Notes: a model not told the origin generated them from the letters alone. A stretch of 64,000 bases of DNA from Marinibaculum pumilum (GCF_042646425.1 NZ_JBHRTR010000026.1:41586-105585), one strand, 5' to 3'; counted from the stretch's first letter, positions 8,681-17,718 are shown. Numbers and translations: made by a program.

Positions 8681-9613
8681 CTACCCTTTGTTCTCCCCGA
8701 TCGTGGGCAGCACGCTCCGGGCGACCGAGCCGTCCAGCTCCTCGTAGTCGAAATAGGAGATCGTGTCGTAGAGCTCGGCGCGGGTCTGCATCTGCTCCAG
8801 CAGGCCGACGGTGCCGCCCTCTTCGCGGATATGGGCGTAGAGCCCGGTCATCGCCTTCGCCGCCACCCGCAGCGAGGAGACCGGCCAGATCACGATGTCG
8901 AAGCCCAGCTGCTGCCACTCCGTATCGGTCATGTACGGGGTGCGGCCGAACTCCGTCATGTTGCCCAAGAGCGGCACGTCGACCGCTTCGCGCACCCTGG
9001 CGATCGCGTCCAGGCCGGTCAGCGCCTCCGGGAAGATGATGTCGGCGCCCGCCTCGACATAGAGCCTCATCCGGCGGATCGCCTCGTCCAGACTCTCGGC
9101 GGCGGCGTCGGTGCGGGCGATGATCCGCAGGTGCCGGCGCGCCTTGCGCGCCGCGGCGACCTTGGCGGCCATTTCTTCCGCCGGCACCAGCTTCTTGTCG
9201 TTCAGGTGGCCGCATTTCTTCGGCAGCTGCTGGTCTTCGATCTGCACGGCGGCGGCGCCGGCATCCTCCAGGTCGCGGACCAGGCGCATGACGTTCAGCG
9301 CCTCGCCATAGCCGGTATCGCCGTCGACGATCAGCGGCAGGTCGCTGGCGCGCACGATCTCGCGCGTTGCACGGGCCAGCTCGTCCGGCGTGATGATGCC
9401 CAGGTCGGGCAGGCCCATCGACGCGGTCAGCGCCGCGCCCGACAGGTACAGCGCCTCGAAGCCGGTGCGCTTCGCCAGCAGGGCCGCCATGCCGCTATGG
9501 GCGCCGGGCACGCCGAGGATCCGGTCCCTGCCGATCAGCGCCGCCAGGCGGTCGCCGGCGGGCGGGCGGGCCTGGTCGTCCCGTTCAAGCCAGAGGGGGT
9601 CGGTCACGATCAT
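8681..9613 (-). CDS. Methylisocitrate-lyase-like protein (PEP mutase / ICL superfamily)
   Basis: A 310-residue TIM-barrel protein. DGDTGYGEALNV near residue 97 is the metal-binding loop and KKCGH near residue 131 carries the catalytic cysteine typical of isocitrate and methylisocitrate lyases; RTDA and AGADIIFPEAL follow. With the cysteine present, a C-C lyase of the PrpB type (2-methylisocitrate to pyruvate plus succinate, or a related 2-hydroxy acid) is favoured over phosphonate chemistry. It is not next to prpC or prpD, so a propionate role is unproven. It diverges from the flavoenzyme gene at 9712. Confidence 0.8.
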   Translation of the reverse strand: MIVTDPLWLERDDQARPPAGDRLAALIGRDRILGVPGAHSGMAALLAKRTGFEALYLSGAALTASMGLPDLGIITPDELARATREIVRASDLPLIVDGDTGYGEALNVMRLVRDLEDAGAAAVQIEDQQLPKKCGHLNDKKLVPAEEMAAKVAAARKARRHLRIIARTDAAAESLDEAIRRMRLYVEAGADIIFPEALTGLDAIARVREAVDVPLLGNMTEFGRTPYMTDTEWQQLGFDIVIWPVSSLRVAAKAMTGLYAHIREEGGTVGLLEQMQTRAELYDTISYFDYEELDGSVARSVLPTIGENKG

Positions 9614-9711
9614 CTCCCGGTCGCTGCGTCTGCTTGGCCGCGTGCTGTACCGCGGCCGCTCCTATTGTAGTCTCGCAGGCGCGCACGATGTTTCCCAACC
9701 GCACGAGCCCC

Positions 9712-11706
9712 ATGTCCCCGCATCCCCGATATCCCCATGTCTTCCAGCCGCTGCGGATCAACCGGCTGGAGGTGAAGAACCGGATCTTCATGCCGGCCCA
9801 TACCACCAATTTCGGCGCGCATCACCTGCCGAGCGAACGGCATGCGACCTATCACCGGATGCGCGCCCGCGGCGGCGTGGCGATGAACATCTTCGAGGCG
9901 GTGCGCGTGTCGGAAAACACCCTGGGCCGGCCGCAGGGGGTCGCCGGCTTCCTGCCCGGTGCCGTCGACGCCTTCCGCCGGGTCGCCGAGGCGGTGCACG
10001 AGGAAGGCGGGCTTTTGCTCGGCCAGGTCTGCCATATGGGCCGCCAGATCGAGGGCGATTTCGAACGCACCGTCTCCTCCTCCGCCTCGCGCCTGCGCTG
10101 GTCGCCGACCGCCTACCTGCCGCGCGACATGCGGCGCTGGGAGATGGAGGAGATCCGCGACGCCCATGTCCGGACCAGCCTGAACCTGCTGGAGGCCGGG
10201 CTGGACGGGATCGAGCTGCACTGGGGCCATGGCCACCTGCTGCAGCAGTTCCTGTCGCCGCTGTCGAACGTGCGGGAGGACGATTACGGCGGCTCGACCG
10301 AGAACCGGATGCGTTTCCCGCTGGAGGTGCTGGCCGCGTTGCGCCGGGCCGTGGGGGCGGAGACCTGCCTGGGCATCCGCATCAGCGCGGAGGAATTCGT
10401 CGAGGGCGGGCTGCACCTGGACGAGGCCTGCGCGATCGTGGCGCGGCTGGTGCCGGAACGGCTGGCCGACTTCATCCATGTCAGCCATTCCGCCTATCAT
10501 ATGAGCCATTCGCTGGGCACCCAGATGGCGGACATGGCGCTGGACCCCGCGCCGTTCCGCGCGCTGCCCGGCGCGATCCGATCGGTCGTGCGAAAGGCCG
10601 GTAGCGAGATCCCCGTCTTCACCGTCTGCAAGTATCGCGGCCTGGAAGAGGTGGAGGCGATGCTGGCCGCGGGCGAGGCCGACATGGTCGGCATGGCCCG
10701 CGCCCATGTCGCCGACCCGGAGCTGGTGGCGAAGCATCGCGACGGGCGGGAGGGTGAGCTGCGCCCCTGCATCGGCTGCAACCAGGGCTGCGCGCAGCGG
10801 CTGGAGCTGAACATCGCGCTGACCTGCATGGTCAATCCGATGGCCGGGCGGGAGGCCGAATGGCCGGAACCGGAAGCGGACCGCGCGGCGGTGCCGAAGA
10901 AGGTGCTGGTGGTCGGCGGCGGGCCGGGCGGTGCGGAGGCGGCCTGGGTGGCCGCCGCGCGCGGCCATGACGTGACCCTGTGGGAGCGCGGCGAAAGGCT
11001 GGGCGGGCAGCTCGCTTTGGCGCCGGAGATGGCGCTGCGCGACGACTTCCGCCTGTTGCTGGACTATCAGGCGCGCCGGCTGGCGGCGACCGGGGTGAAG
11101 GTCGTGGTGTCGAAGGCGGCGGATGCCGCGGCGATTCGCGACTTCGGCGCCGATGCGGTGGTGCTGGCGACCGGCTCGGCCCCACAGCCGATGGTGCTTG
11201 CGGACGGCACAGCGGCGCTGACCATGGAGGCGGTGCTGGCCAACCCGAACCTGCTGGGCGGCCGGGTCGCGGTCTACGACACCACCGGCGACTGGGCGGC
11301 GCTGGGCTTCATCGAGCATCTCGCCACCGCGGGCGGGGATGCGGGCCTGGGCCGCGAGGTGACGGTGTTCACGCCGGTCGCCGGCTTTGCCTGGCGCACG
11401 ACGATCTATTCCACCACCTCGACCCGCAAGCGCCTGCGCGAGAAGGGGGTGGCGATCCGCACCCTGCGCGCGGTCACCGGCTTCGCGGCGCCGAAGCTGA
11501 CCCTGGAGGATGTCTCCACCGGCACGACGGAGGTGCTGGACGGTTTCGACACCCTGGTCGCCTGCCAGCACAATCGGCCCGAGGACGGGCTGGAGGCGGA
11601 ACTGCGGGCGCTGGGCCTGGCGCCTGTCCTGGCCGGCGACTGCCTGACCCCGCGGACCGCGCTGGAGGCGGTCTTCGAGGGCCACCGCGCCGCGCGCGGC
11701 ATCTGA
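9712..11706 (+). CDS. Iron-sulfur flavoenzyme, 2,4-dienoyl-CoA reductase / NADH:flavin oxidoreductase family
   Basis: A protein of about 664 residues. The first 340 residues are an Old-Yellow-Enzyme FMN barrel (ending in DMVGMARAHVADPELV). A 4Fe-4S binding set CIGCNQGC near residue 353 plus a later cysteine in ALTCMVNP follows. The last third is a FAD/NADH domain (VVGGGPGGAEAAWVAA near residue 398). This order matches FadH, trimethylamine dehydrogenase and N-demethylases for methylated amines. Starts at 9712 and 9688 are both plausible; the frame is open further up to 9634. The family reduces enoyl bonds or removes methyl groups; the substrate is not readable here. Confidence 0.85.
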   Translation: MSPHPRYPHVFQPLRINRLEVKNRIFMPAHTTNFGAHHLPSERHATYHRMRARGGVAMNIFEAVRVSENTLGRPQGVAGFLPGAVDAFRRVAEAVHEEGGLLLGQVCHMGRQIEGDFERTVSSSASRLRWSPTAYLPRDMRRWEMEEIRDAHVRTSLNLLEAGLDGIELHWGHGHLLQQFLSPLSNVREDDYGGSTENRMRFPLEVLAALRRAVGAETCLGIRISAEEFVEGGLHLDEACAIVARLVPERLADFIHVSHSAYHMSHSLGTQMADMALDPAPFRALPGAIRSVVRKAGSEIPVFTVCKYRGLEEVEAMLAAGEADMVGMARAHVADPELVAKHRDGREGELRPCIGCNQGCAQRLELNIALTCMVNPMAGREAEWPEPEADRAAVPKKVLVVGGGPGGAEAAWVAAARGHDVTLWERGERLGGQLALAPEMALRDDFRLLLDYQARRLAATGVKVVVSKAADAAAIRDFGADAVVLATGSAPQPMVLADGTAALTMEAVLANPNLLGGRVAVYDTTGDWAALGFIEHLATAGGDAGLGREVTVFTPVAGFAWRTTIYSTTSTRKRLREKGVAIRTLRAVTGFAAPKLTLEDVSTGTTEVLDGFDTLVACQHNRPEDGLEAELRALGLAPVLAGDCLTPRTALEAVFEGHRAARGI

Positions 11707-11719
11707 CGGGGGCGGGGGC

Positions 11720-12727
11720 ATGTACGCGGTCACGGGCGGCAGCGGCTTTGTCGGGCTGAACCTGGTAGAGGCGCTGCTGCGGCGCGGAGAGACGGTACTG
11801 TCGGTCAGCCTGGACGGCCTGCCGGCCGCGGCAGCGGCAGAGTTCGCAGGCCTGCCGGGACGTCTGGTCGACCGGGTCGCCGACGTCACCGACGGCGCCG
11901 CGCTGCGGGCATTGCTGGCGGAGCACGGGGTGCGGCGCCTGTTTCACGGCGCGGTCATCACGGCAGGCGAGGCGCGCGAGCGTAGCGACGCCGCCCGCAT
12001 CCTGGAGGTCAACCTGGTCGGCGCCACCCGCGCGGTGGAGGCGGCGGTTGCGGCCGGGGTGGAGCGGGTGGTGCTGGCCTCCTCCTCCGCCGTCTATGGC
12101 GATGCCTTCTTCGGCGCCGGGCCGGTGGCGGAGGACGCGCCCTGCGAACCCCGCACCCTCTACGGCATCTCCAAGCTGGGGGTGGAGATGATGGGGCGGC
12201 GCCTGGGCGGCCTGCACGGCCTGTCGGTGGCGGCGGCCCGCATCACCGCGGTGATGGGCGCGTGGGAACGCGATACCGGCCTGCGCGACACCCTGAGCCC
12301 GATGTTCCAGATCGCCCGCCTGGCGCAGCAGGGCCGGCCGGTGCGGATCGTGCGGCAGGGCCCGCGCGACTGGGTCCATGCGCCCGACGTGGCGCAGGCG
12401 CTGATCCGCCTGCTGGACGCGGCCGTGCTGGACCATTTCGCCTACAACGTGGCGCCGGGGCGGACCTGGCACCCGGCGCGCTTCTGCGCGGCGTTGGGCC
12501 GCGTCCTGCCCGGGCTCGACTGGGACTATGCGGATGACGAGGCATCGGCGAATGTCGCCTTCCTGGACGACCTGACGCGCACCCGTCAGCCGGCGGATGT
12601 GCAGCGCCTTCAGGCGCTGATGCCGGATGCTGTGCTGGGCGCGGACTTCCCGCTGGATGCGGCGCTGGACGCTTTCGCGCGCTGGGTTGCGGCTCACCCC
12701 GGCTGGTTCGCCGGACCGGAAAGGTAG
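11720..12727 (+). CDS. NAD(P)-dependent epimerase/dehydratase (extended SDR)
   Basis: A 335-residue extended short-chain dehydrogenase. The nucleotide-binding loop GGSGFVG is at residues 6-12, and the catalytic pair is in LYGISK near residue 149 with the serine segment LASSSAVYGD just before it. It starts 13 bases after the flavoenzyme stop and is probably in the same transcript. Relatives interconvert nucleotide sugars or reduce keto groups. Its 3' end overlaps the 3' end of the opposite-strand gene by about 34 bases. Confidence 0.82.
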   Translation: MYAVTGGSGFVGLNLVEALLRRGETVLSVSLDGLPAAAAAEFAGLPGRLVDRVADVTDGAALRALLAEHGVRRLFHGAVITAGEARERSDAARILEVNLVGATRAVEAAVAAGVERVVLASSSAVYGDAFFGAGPVAEDAPCEPRTLYGISKLGVEMMGRRLGGLHGLSVAAARITAVMGAWERDTGLRDTLSPMFQIARLAQQGRPVRIVRQGPRDWVHAPDVAQALIRLLDAAVLDHFAYNVAPGRTWHPARFCAALGRVLPGLDWDYADDEASANVAFLDDLTRTRQPADVQRLQALMPDAVLGADFPLDAALDAFARWVAAHPGWFAGPER

Positions 12728-14034
12728 CGCCGCCAGTCCGCCAGGCCCGCGGGCCGCGGCGGTGCGGCCAGCCAGGCGCGCCAGCGCGATGCCGCATCGG
12801 GGCCCGGTAGGGCGCCGGCCTCCTGCGCCAGCGCGAACAGCTCCAGGGTCGTCAGCAGGGTCACGCCGCATTCCGTTGCCTGTTGCAGCAGGGAAGGGGG
12901 AAGGGGCGGGACGCTGCGCAGGTCCGGCGGCAGGTCCTGCTCGCCCGCCAGCAGCAGCACCGCGCCGGCCGGCAGGCCGGCCCGCTGACCTTCCCGGGCG
13001 GCGGCCGCGGCCAGCCGGGCGAGCGCGTTGCCGGGATCGGCAAAGCGGCTGCCGGCGATGGCGACCAGGTGCAGGCCGTCCGGCCGTTCCACCACCAGGT
13101 CGCCCTCGCCCTCGCGCGCCTGCAGGACGGCGGCGCCGGCGCTGCGGAAGGCGTCCGCCGCGGCCTCCGCCAGCAAACGGCCGCCGGCATGGATCAGCGC
13201 CCGACCGCTGCGCAGCCGTTCGCGGCGCTGCGCCAGGGCGGCCTGTGCCTGCCGCAGGCGTCGGATCTCGTCCTCGATGCGGCCGGCCTCCTGCTGCAGC
13301 GCCCGTTCCTCCGCTGTCGGGAAGCGGTCGATCCAGCCGGGCAGAGCGCCATGCAGCACGTCGCCGAGCGATGCGGCCAGCCGGCCGACATGCCGGACAA
13401 GCACCGCCATGCGTGCCGGCCCGGCATGGGCGAGGTCCAGCGGCAGGGCGACCAGGTGGCCGGTGCCGATGCCAGTGTGGAAGCCCAGCACCGCGCCTTC
13501 ACGGTCTCGCACCAGCGGCACGCCGGGATGACGGGCCAGGCCGCTGCGCTCCGGCCGCGCCGCGACCGTTGCCGCGGCGAAACTGCGGAACGGTTCGCCG
13601 GACAGGATCGTCATGCCATGGTGCGGCTCCGCTGGCGGCAGCGCCTCGCCCTGCCCGGCGCCGGGATGCGGCAGGCTGAGCGCCAGATCGATGTCGAAGA
13701 TCGTCTCCACCGTGTGGAAGCGCAGGCGGGCATCACCGGCCAGGTCGACGACGATCAGGCCGCCGCGATCCAGCAGCGCCAGCAGTTCGTCGCGGCGGCG
13801 GCGCTCGTCGCGGAGGAAGGCCTCGGTGCCGGCCAGGTCCAGCAGGGGCGGCAGGTCGCGGCCGGTGCTGTGGCGGTACGGGTCGTGCGGGTCGAAATGC
13901 AGGCGGTACTCCGCCACGCTGCCGGCGGGCGACCAGAGCACCGCATTGGCCGGCGCCAGGGGCTCGGCTGCGCCGAAGCGGATTTCGCGATGGGTCGTGT
14001 CGTGGAGACGACAGGACAGGCCGGCGAGGATCAT
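12694..14034 (-). CDS. Unrecognised protein: coiled coil plus decayed nuclease-like domain
   Basis: I do not recognise the first 230 of 446 residues; they include LIVVDLAGDARLR and GFHTGIGTGHLVALPLD, which look like strands of an alpha/beta domain. Residues about 235-273 form a charged coiled coil (ERALQQEAGRIEDEIRRLR). Residues about 280-340 resemble a PD-(D/E)XK nuclease: a helix (GRLLAEAAADAFRSAGAAVL) then GDLVVE, but the expected ExK strand reads LVAIAGS, so the catalytic Glu/Lys pair is missing. The ATG at 14034 is chosen because longer starts run into the divergent diiron gene. Function unknown; the nuclease resemblance is by eye only. Confidence 0.5.
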   Translation of the reverse strand: MILAGLSCRLHDTTHREIRFGAAEPLAPANAVLWSPAGSVAEYRLHFDPHDPYRHSTGRDLPPLLDLAGTEAFLRDERRRRDELLALLDRGGLIVVDLAGDARLRFHTVETIFDIDLALSLPHPGAGQGEALPPAEPHHGMTILSGEPFRSFAAATVAARPERSGLARHPGVPLVRDREGAVLGFHTGIGTGHLVALPLDLAHAGPARMAVLVRHVGRLAASLGDVLHGALPGWIDRFPTAEERALQQEAGRIEDEIRRLRQAQAALAQRRERLRSGRALIHAGGRLLAEAAADAFRSAGAAVLQAREGEGDLVVERPDGLHLVAIAGSRFADPGNALARLAAAAAREGQRAGLPAGAVLLLAGEQDLPPDLRSVPPLPPSLLQQATECGVTLLTTLELFALAQEAGALPGPDAASRWRAWLAAPPRPAGLADWRRYLSGPANQPG

Positions 14035-14197
14035 GGCTCGCCGCCGGAATGACTGGCCTGCGACATCGCGCTCTCTATATGGAGTTGCGTTTACGGGGAC
14101 CCCCAGGTTCCCTACGATAGCAGTCAGCCGGTCGATTTCCAGAAGGCGGAAATGGCCGGCTGGCCAGTCCCGGAGACGGCAGGAACCGATTATCGCC
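14035..14197. promoter_or_regulatory. Divergent promoter region of the diiron pair
   Basis: This gap separates the minus-strand unknown gene from the plus-strand diiron gene and must hold both promoters. It contains a small inverted repeat ATTTCC-N7-GGAAAT at 14135-14153 and the self-complementary GGGGACCCC near 14096. No regulator gene lies next to it. No -35/-10 pair can be called with confidence. Confidence 0.35.
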
Positions 14198-15112
14198 ATG
14201 AATGCACCGACGATCCTCGAACTCCCCGAGCAGCGCTTCCCGATCGACATGTCGACGTCGATCCCGAAGATCCGGGACCTCTATCTGTCCGCCACCCGGA
14301 ACCAGTGGGACCCGCGCACCGACGTGGACTGGAGCCAGCTGCGGCCGGACGAGATCCCCGACGACCAGCGCGAGGCCGCCCGCCTGTGGTGGAGCCGCCG
14401 CGGCTGGGGCGAATATGGCGCGGTGTCGGAAAGCCCGGCGATGATCGTGCGCTTCTACCGCGACCACCTGCCGCCGGAACTGTCGCTGTTCTTCGCCATC
14501 CGCAGCCAGGAGGAGGCCCGCCATGCGGAGGCCTGCTACCTGATGGCGGAACATCTGGGCGGCTGGGTCGAGGAGCCGCAGGTGAAGGACTTCCAGAACG
14601 CGGTCTCCACCCATGGCGTGCGCAAGATGGCGCTGGATCCCGACACCTCGGTGGAGATGATCTTCAGCGCCCTGGTCTGCACCCTGGAGGAATATGCCTT
14701 CGACTGGTTCCGCCTGATGGTGGAGACGGCGTCCAACCCGGTGGCCAACCGGGTGCTGCGGCTGATCATGCGCGACGAGGTCCGGCACTGCGCCTTCGGC
14801 TGGCACTATCTGGAAAAGCGGCTGCCGGAGCTGACGCCGGAGGAGGTCGAGCGGGTCCGCCAGGCGGCCATCACCTCCACCGAGCAGGTGGAACTGACCG
14901 GCTACCGGGTGCCCTGGATGGCGGCGGATTCCGAGGCGACCCGGATCGAGAACGAGATCGATCGCCTGACCTGGGAAGGCGGCCTGGGCGCCACGGTGGA
15001 GGAGGCGGAGAAGCCGGTCTTCATCAACTGCGTGCAGCGGGTCCGCCGCCAGTTCGCCGGCCTGGGCATCGACCTGCCGATGTTCCAGCATCCCAAGCTC
15101 GGCACCTTCTAG
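14198..15112 (+). CDS. Ferritin-like diiron protein, complete ligand set
   Basis: A 304-residue helical protein. Two ExxH pairs typical of carboxylate-bridged diiron sites are seen: EARH near residue 106 (in SQEEARHAEACY) and EVRH near residue 195 (in RDEVRHCAFGW). Candidate single carboxylates lie in WGEYGAV near residue 70 and TLEEYAFDW near residue 166, which completes the four-helix pattern. The start ATG has AGGAA upstream. Relatives include AurF-like N-oxygenases and other uncharacterised diiron oxidases. A diverged paralogue follows directly. Substrate unknown. Confidence 0.75.
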   Translation: MNAPTILELPEQRFPIDMSTSIPKIRDLYLSATRNQWDPRTDVDWSQLRPDEIPDDQREAARLWWSRRGWGEYGAVSESPAMIVRFYRDHLPPELSLFFAIRSQEEARHAEACYLMAEHLGGWVEEPQVKDFQNAVSTHGVRKMALDPDTSVEMIFSALVCTLEEYAFDWFRLMVETASNPVANRVLRLIMRDEVRHCAFGWHYLEKRLPELTPEEVERVRQAAITSTEQVELTGYRVPWMAADSEATRIENEIDRLTWEGGLGATVEEAEKPVFINCVQRVRRQFAGLGIDLPMFQHPKLGTF

Positions 15113-15157
15113 AGCGGTCCCGACTTAGGTGGATGCGGTGCTGCCACCATGATTGTC

Positions 15158-15242
15158 ATCCCGGACTTGATCCGGGATCCATTCCGCCAGCTTTGCGGCT
15201 TCCGAGCAGCTTGCGGAATGGGGTCTCGGGTCAAGCCCGAGA
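15158..15242. repeat. Three-hairpin dispersed element, copy 1 (85 bp)
   Basis: Hairpin A is ATCCCGGA/TCCGGGAT (15158-15178), hairpin B is CCATTCCGC/GCGGAATGG (15179-15221), hairpin C is TCTCGGG/CCCGAGA (15224-15242). The same three-part design, hairpin B identical and total length 85 bp, recurs at 41865-41949. It separates the two diiron genes. Such elements are usually REP- or MITE-like. Confidence 0.75.
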
Positions 15243-15285
15243 ACGACGCGTTCCCATTTCGTCCGGCACCTTCCAGGAGAGCGCA

Positions 15286-16179
15286 TTGCCCCGCCAGCTT
15301 GTCGAGAAGCGTTTCCCGCTCGATCTGAAACCCAGCCTGGACAGCGTCTGGGCCCTGTACGGCGAGGCGAAGGCCGCCCACTGGGACCCCAGCCGCTCGG
15401 TGCCCTGGGCGGCGTTCGACGCCGGCCGCTATACCGCGGAGCAGCTGGCCGCCGCGCGGCTGGTCTGGAGCCACCGGCTGTGGCTGGCCTATGGCCATCT
15501 GGCCGCATCGCCCGCGCTGCTGGTGCGCTTCTGCCTGGAGCACCGGCGGGAGAGCGATCCGAAATACTTCCTGTCGGTGCGCGGCACGGAAGAGGCCTGG
15601 CATGTCGATGCCGCCGCCCGCTTCTGCGAGAAGCTGGGCGGGGTCGTCGACCGGCCGGCCAATCCCGCCTACGAGGCGCTGTTCAACGAGGCGGCCTATG
15701 CCCAGGCGCTGGACGGCGACATGGCGCTGGAAGGCTATGTCGCCGCACAGGTGGCGTTCCGGCTGGAGCTGGAGGTGGCGCTGCTGAAGGCGGCCGCTGC
15801 CGCCACGACCGACCCGGTGGCGTCCAGCATCCTGGGCTTCATGGCCGCCGACCGGCGCCGCCATGCCGCCTTCGGCTGGCTCTATCTCGACGCCCGCCGC
15901 GACCGGCTGACGGACGAAATGCGCACCTCCGCCGTGGCGCAGCTCGACGCGCTCTGCCGGCGGGAGCTGGCCGGGCTGCAGGTCGCGGCCCTGGCGGAGC
16001 CGGGGCTGGCCGACGACCTGGCCGCGGCCTGCGCGGTCACGGCAGAGGCGGGGCTCGGCGCCGCCGCGCCGGACGCGGCCGTGGCAGCCGTCGCCGCATC
16101 AGTCGCATCGTCGCGGGAGCGGCTGGCCGCCTACGGCATCGCCCTGCCGAAGCTGGAGCACCGGTTCGGGCGCTTCTGA
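15286..16179 (+). CDS. Ferritin-like diiron paralogue with lost metal ligands
   Basis: A 297-residue paralogue of the preceding gene: both share the start (EKRFPLD versus EQRFPID), WDP, an E-A-x-H pair, the HxAFGW segment and the C-terminal GI-LP pattern. EAWH near residue 105 is kept, but the second ExxH is RRRH (ADRRRHAAFGW) and WGEYG is WLAYG, so at least two iron-binding carboxylates are gone. The start is a TTG at 15286 preceded at five bases by AGGAGA. It may be an inactive partner of a heterodimer or a decaying duplicate. Confidence 0.7.
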   Translation: MPRQLVEKRFPLDLKPSLDSVWALYGEAKAAHWDPSRSVPWAAFDAGRYTAEQLAAARLVWSHRLWLAYGHLAASPALLVRFCLEHRRESDPKYFLSVRGTEEAWHVDAAARFCEKLGGVVDRPANPAYEALFNEAAYAQALDGDMALEGYVAAQVAFRLELEVALLKAAAAATTDPVASSILGFMAADRRRHAAFGWLYLDARRDRLTDEMRTSAVAQLDALCRRELAGLQVAALAEPGLADDLAAACAVTAEAGLGAAAPDAAVAAVAASVASSRERLAAYGIALPKLEHRFGRF

Positions 16180-16215
16180 GGAGCGAAAGTCCCCGCCTTC
16201 CCCGCATTCTCCGTC

Positions 16216-16315
16216 ATCCTCGGGCCTGACCCGAGGATCCCAACGCCGGCATGGCGGCTTCTCCGTCACACCGTTTCGTCGTTCCGTCGCGGTCCTCGGC
16301 TCGGGGGCCGAGGAC
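16216..16315. repeat. Two-hairpin dispersed element, copy 2
   Basis: Hairpin one is ATCCTCGGG/CCCGAGGAT (16216-16238), hairpin two is GTCCTCGGC/GCCGAGGAC (16292-16315). Between them the order CCCAACGCCGGC, GTCACACCGT, CCGTCGCGGTCC follows that of the copy at 8.5 kb. It lies between the convergent diiron paralogue and dctM genes. Confidence 0.7.
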
Positions 16316-16371
16316 GACGGCCTGGCAGGTGGCGCCTCAGCGTCGTGGAAGGCGCACGGCCTTCCCGCCCG

Positions 16372-17676
16372 CTACCGCCCGTACATCTGGCTCGGCAGGT
16401 AGGTCGCGACCTCCGGCACCAGGATCAGGATCGCCACCGTCGCCACCATCAGCAGGAAGAACGGCAGGCAGCCGGCGGCGATGAAGAAGATGTCCCTGCC
16501 GGTCAGGCTCTGCAGCACGAACAGGTTGAAGCCGACCGGCGGCGTGATCACCGACATCTCCACCACGATCACCAGGTAGATGCCGAACCAGATCGGGTCG
16601 ATGCCGGCGGCGGCGATCATCGGCATCACCACCGAGGTGGTCAGCACGATGACGGAGACGCCGTCCAGGAAGCAGCCCAGCACGATGAACAGCAGGGTCA
16701 GCACCACCAGCAGCATGATCGGGTCGAGCTGCATGTCCCCCACCGTGGAGGCCAGGAAACGCGGGATCCCGGTAAAGCCCATGGCGGTCGACAGGAAGGC
16801 CGACGCCGACAGGATCAGCGCCAGCATGCAGCTGGTGCGGGTCGCCGCCATCAGGCTGTCGGTGAAGCTGGCCCAGGACAGGCTGCGGGTGGCGGCGGCG
16901 ATCGCCAGCGCGCCGACGACGCCGACGGCCGCCGATTCCGTCGCCGTGGCGATGCCGCCGTAGATCGAGCCGATCACGCCGACGATCAGCAGGATGACCG
17001 GCAGCAGCTGCCAGGAATTGCGGACCTTCTGGATGAAGGACATGGTGATGTCGCTGGCCGGCGTGCGCGCCGGGTCCATGATCGCGCGGACCGCGATATA
17101 GCCCATGAACAGGCTCATCATCAGCAGGCCCGGGATGATCCCGGCGATGAACAGCCGCGCGATCGAGACCTCCGCCGCCACGCCGTAGACGATCATGATG
17201 ATCGACGGCGGGATCATCAGGCCCAGCGCGCCGGAGCTGGCCAGGCTGCCGATCGACATCTTCTCGTCATAGCCGCGCTTCTTCAGCTCCGGCAGGCTCA
17301 TCCGGCCGATGGTGACGCAGGTCGCCGTCGAGGAGCCGGAGACGGCGGCGAAGATGCCGCAGCCCAGCACGTTGGTGTGCATCAGCCGGCCCGGCAGCCG
17401 GGTCAGCCAGGGCGCCAGGCCGGAGAACATGTTGGCCGAGAGCTGCGTGCGGAACAGGATCTCGCCCATCCAGATGAACAGCGGCAGGGCGGTGAGCGCG
17501 ATGGAGGAGGAGAGCTCCCAGAACTTCGTCGCGGCGATGGAGCCCACCGGGGCGCTGGAGAACATCATCATCCCCGCCGCGCCGACGATGGTCAGCGAGA
17601 TCGCCACCCAGATGCCGGCGGCCAGCGCCACCAGCAGGATGACGGAGAGGATGATGCCGACGGTTACCGGGTCCAC
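16372..17676 (-). CDS. dctM: TRAP transporter large permease
   Basis: A 434-residue hydrophobic protein of the DctM family with about 12 membrane segments. Typical parts are ALPLFIWMGEILFRT, the loop GSSTATCVTIGRMSLPELKKRGYDEK and GLMIPPSIIMIVYG. It is the channel part of a sodium-driven importer for organic acids and works with DctQ and DctP encoded just upstream. The start is GTG with AGGAG seven bases before. It follows dctQ after 42 bases. Confidence 0.92.
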   Translation of the reverse strand: MDPVTVGIILSVILLVALAAGIWVAISLTIVGAAGMMMFSSAPVGSIAATKFWELSSSIALTALPLFIWMGEILFRTQLSANMFSGLAPWLTRLPGRLMHTNVLGCGIFAAVSGSSTATCVTIGRMSLPELKKRGYDEKMSIGSLASSGALGLMIPPSIIMIVYGVAAEVSIARLFIAGIIPGLLMMSLFMGYIAVRAIMDPARTPASDITMSFIQKVRNSWQLLPVILLIVGVIGSIYGGIATATESAAVGVVGALAIAAATRSLSWASFTDSLMAATRTSCMLALILSASAFLSTAMGFTGIPRFLASTVGDMQLDPIMLLVVLTLLFIVLGCFLDGVSVIVLTTSVVMPMIAAAGIDPIWFGIYLVIVVEMSVITPPVGFNLFVLQSLTGRDIFFIAAGCLPFFLLMVATVAILILVPEVATYLPSQMYGR

Positions 17677-17718
17677 GGCAGGCTCCTGCGCCAGGGCGAC
17701 GGGCTGTTCGGTGACAGT

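Noticed and set aside
8681..9613. Phosphonate metabolism role for the PEP-mutase-superfamily gene
   Set aside because: The KKCGH cysteine motif marks the lyase branch, and no phn genes are nearby.
9634..9711. Longer N-terminus of the iron-sulfur flavoenzyme
   Set aside because: The extra residues have no similarity to the family; the FMN barrel starts right after the ATG at 9712. The ATG at 9688 remains possible.
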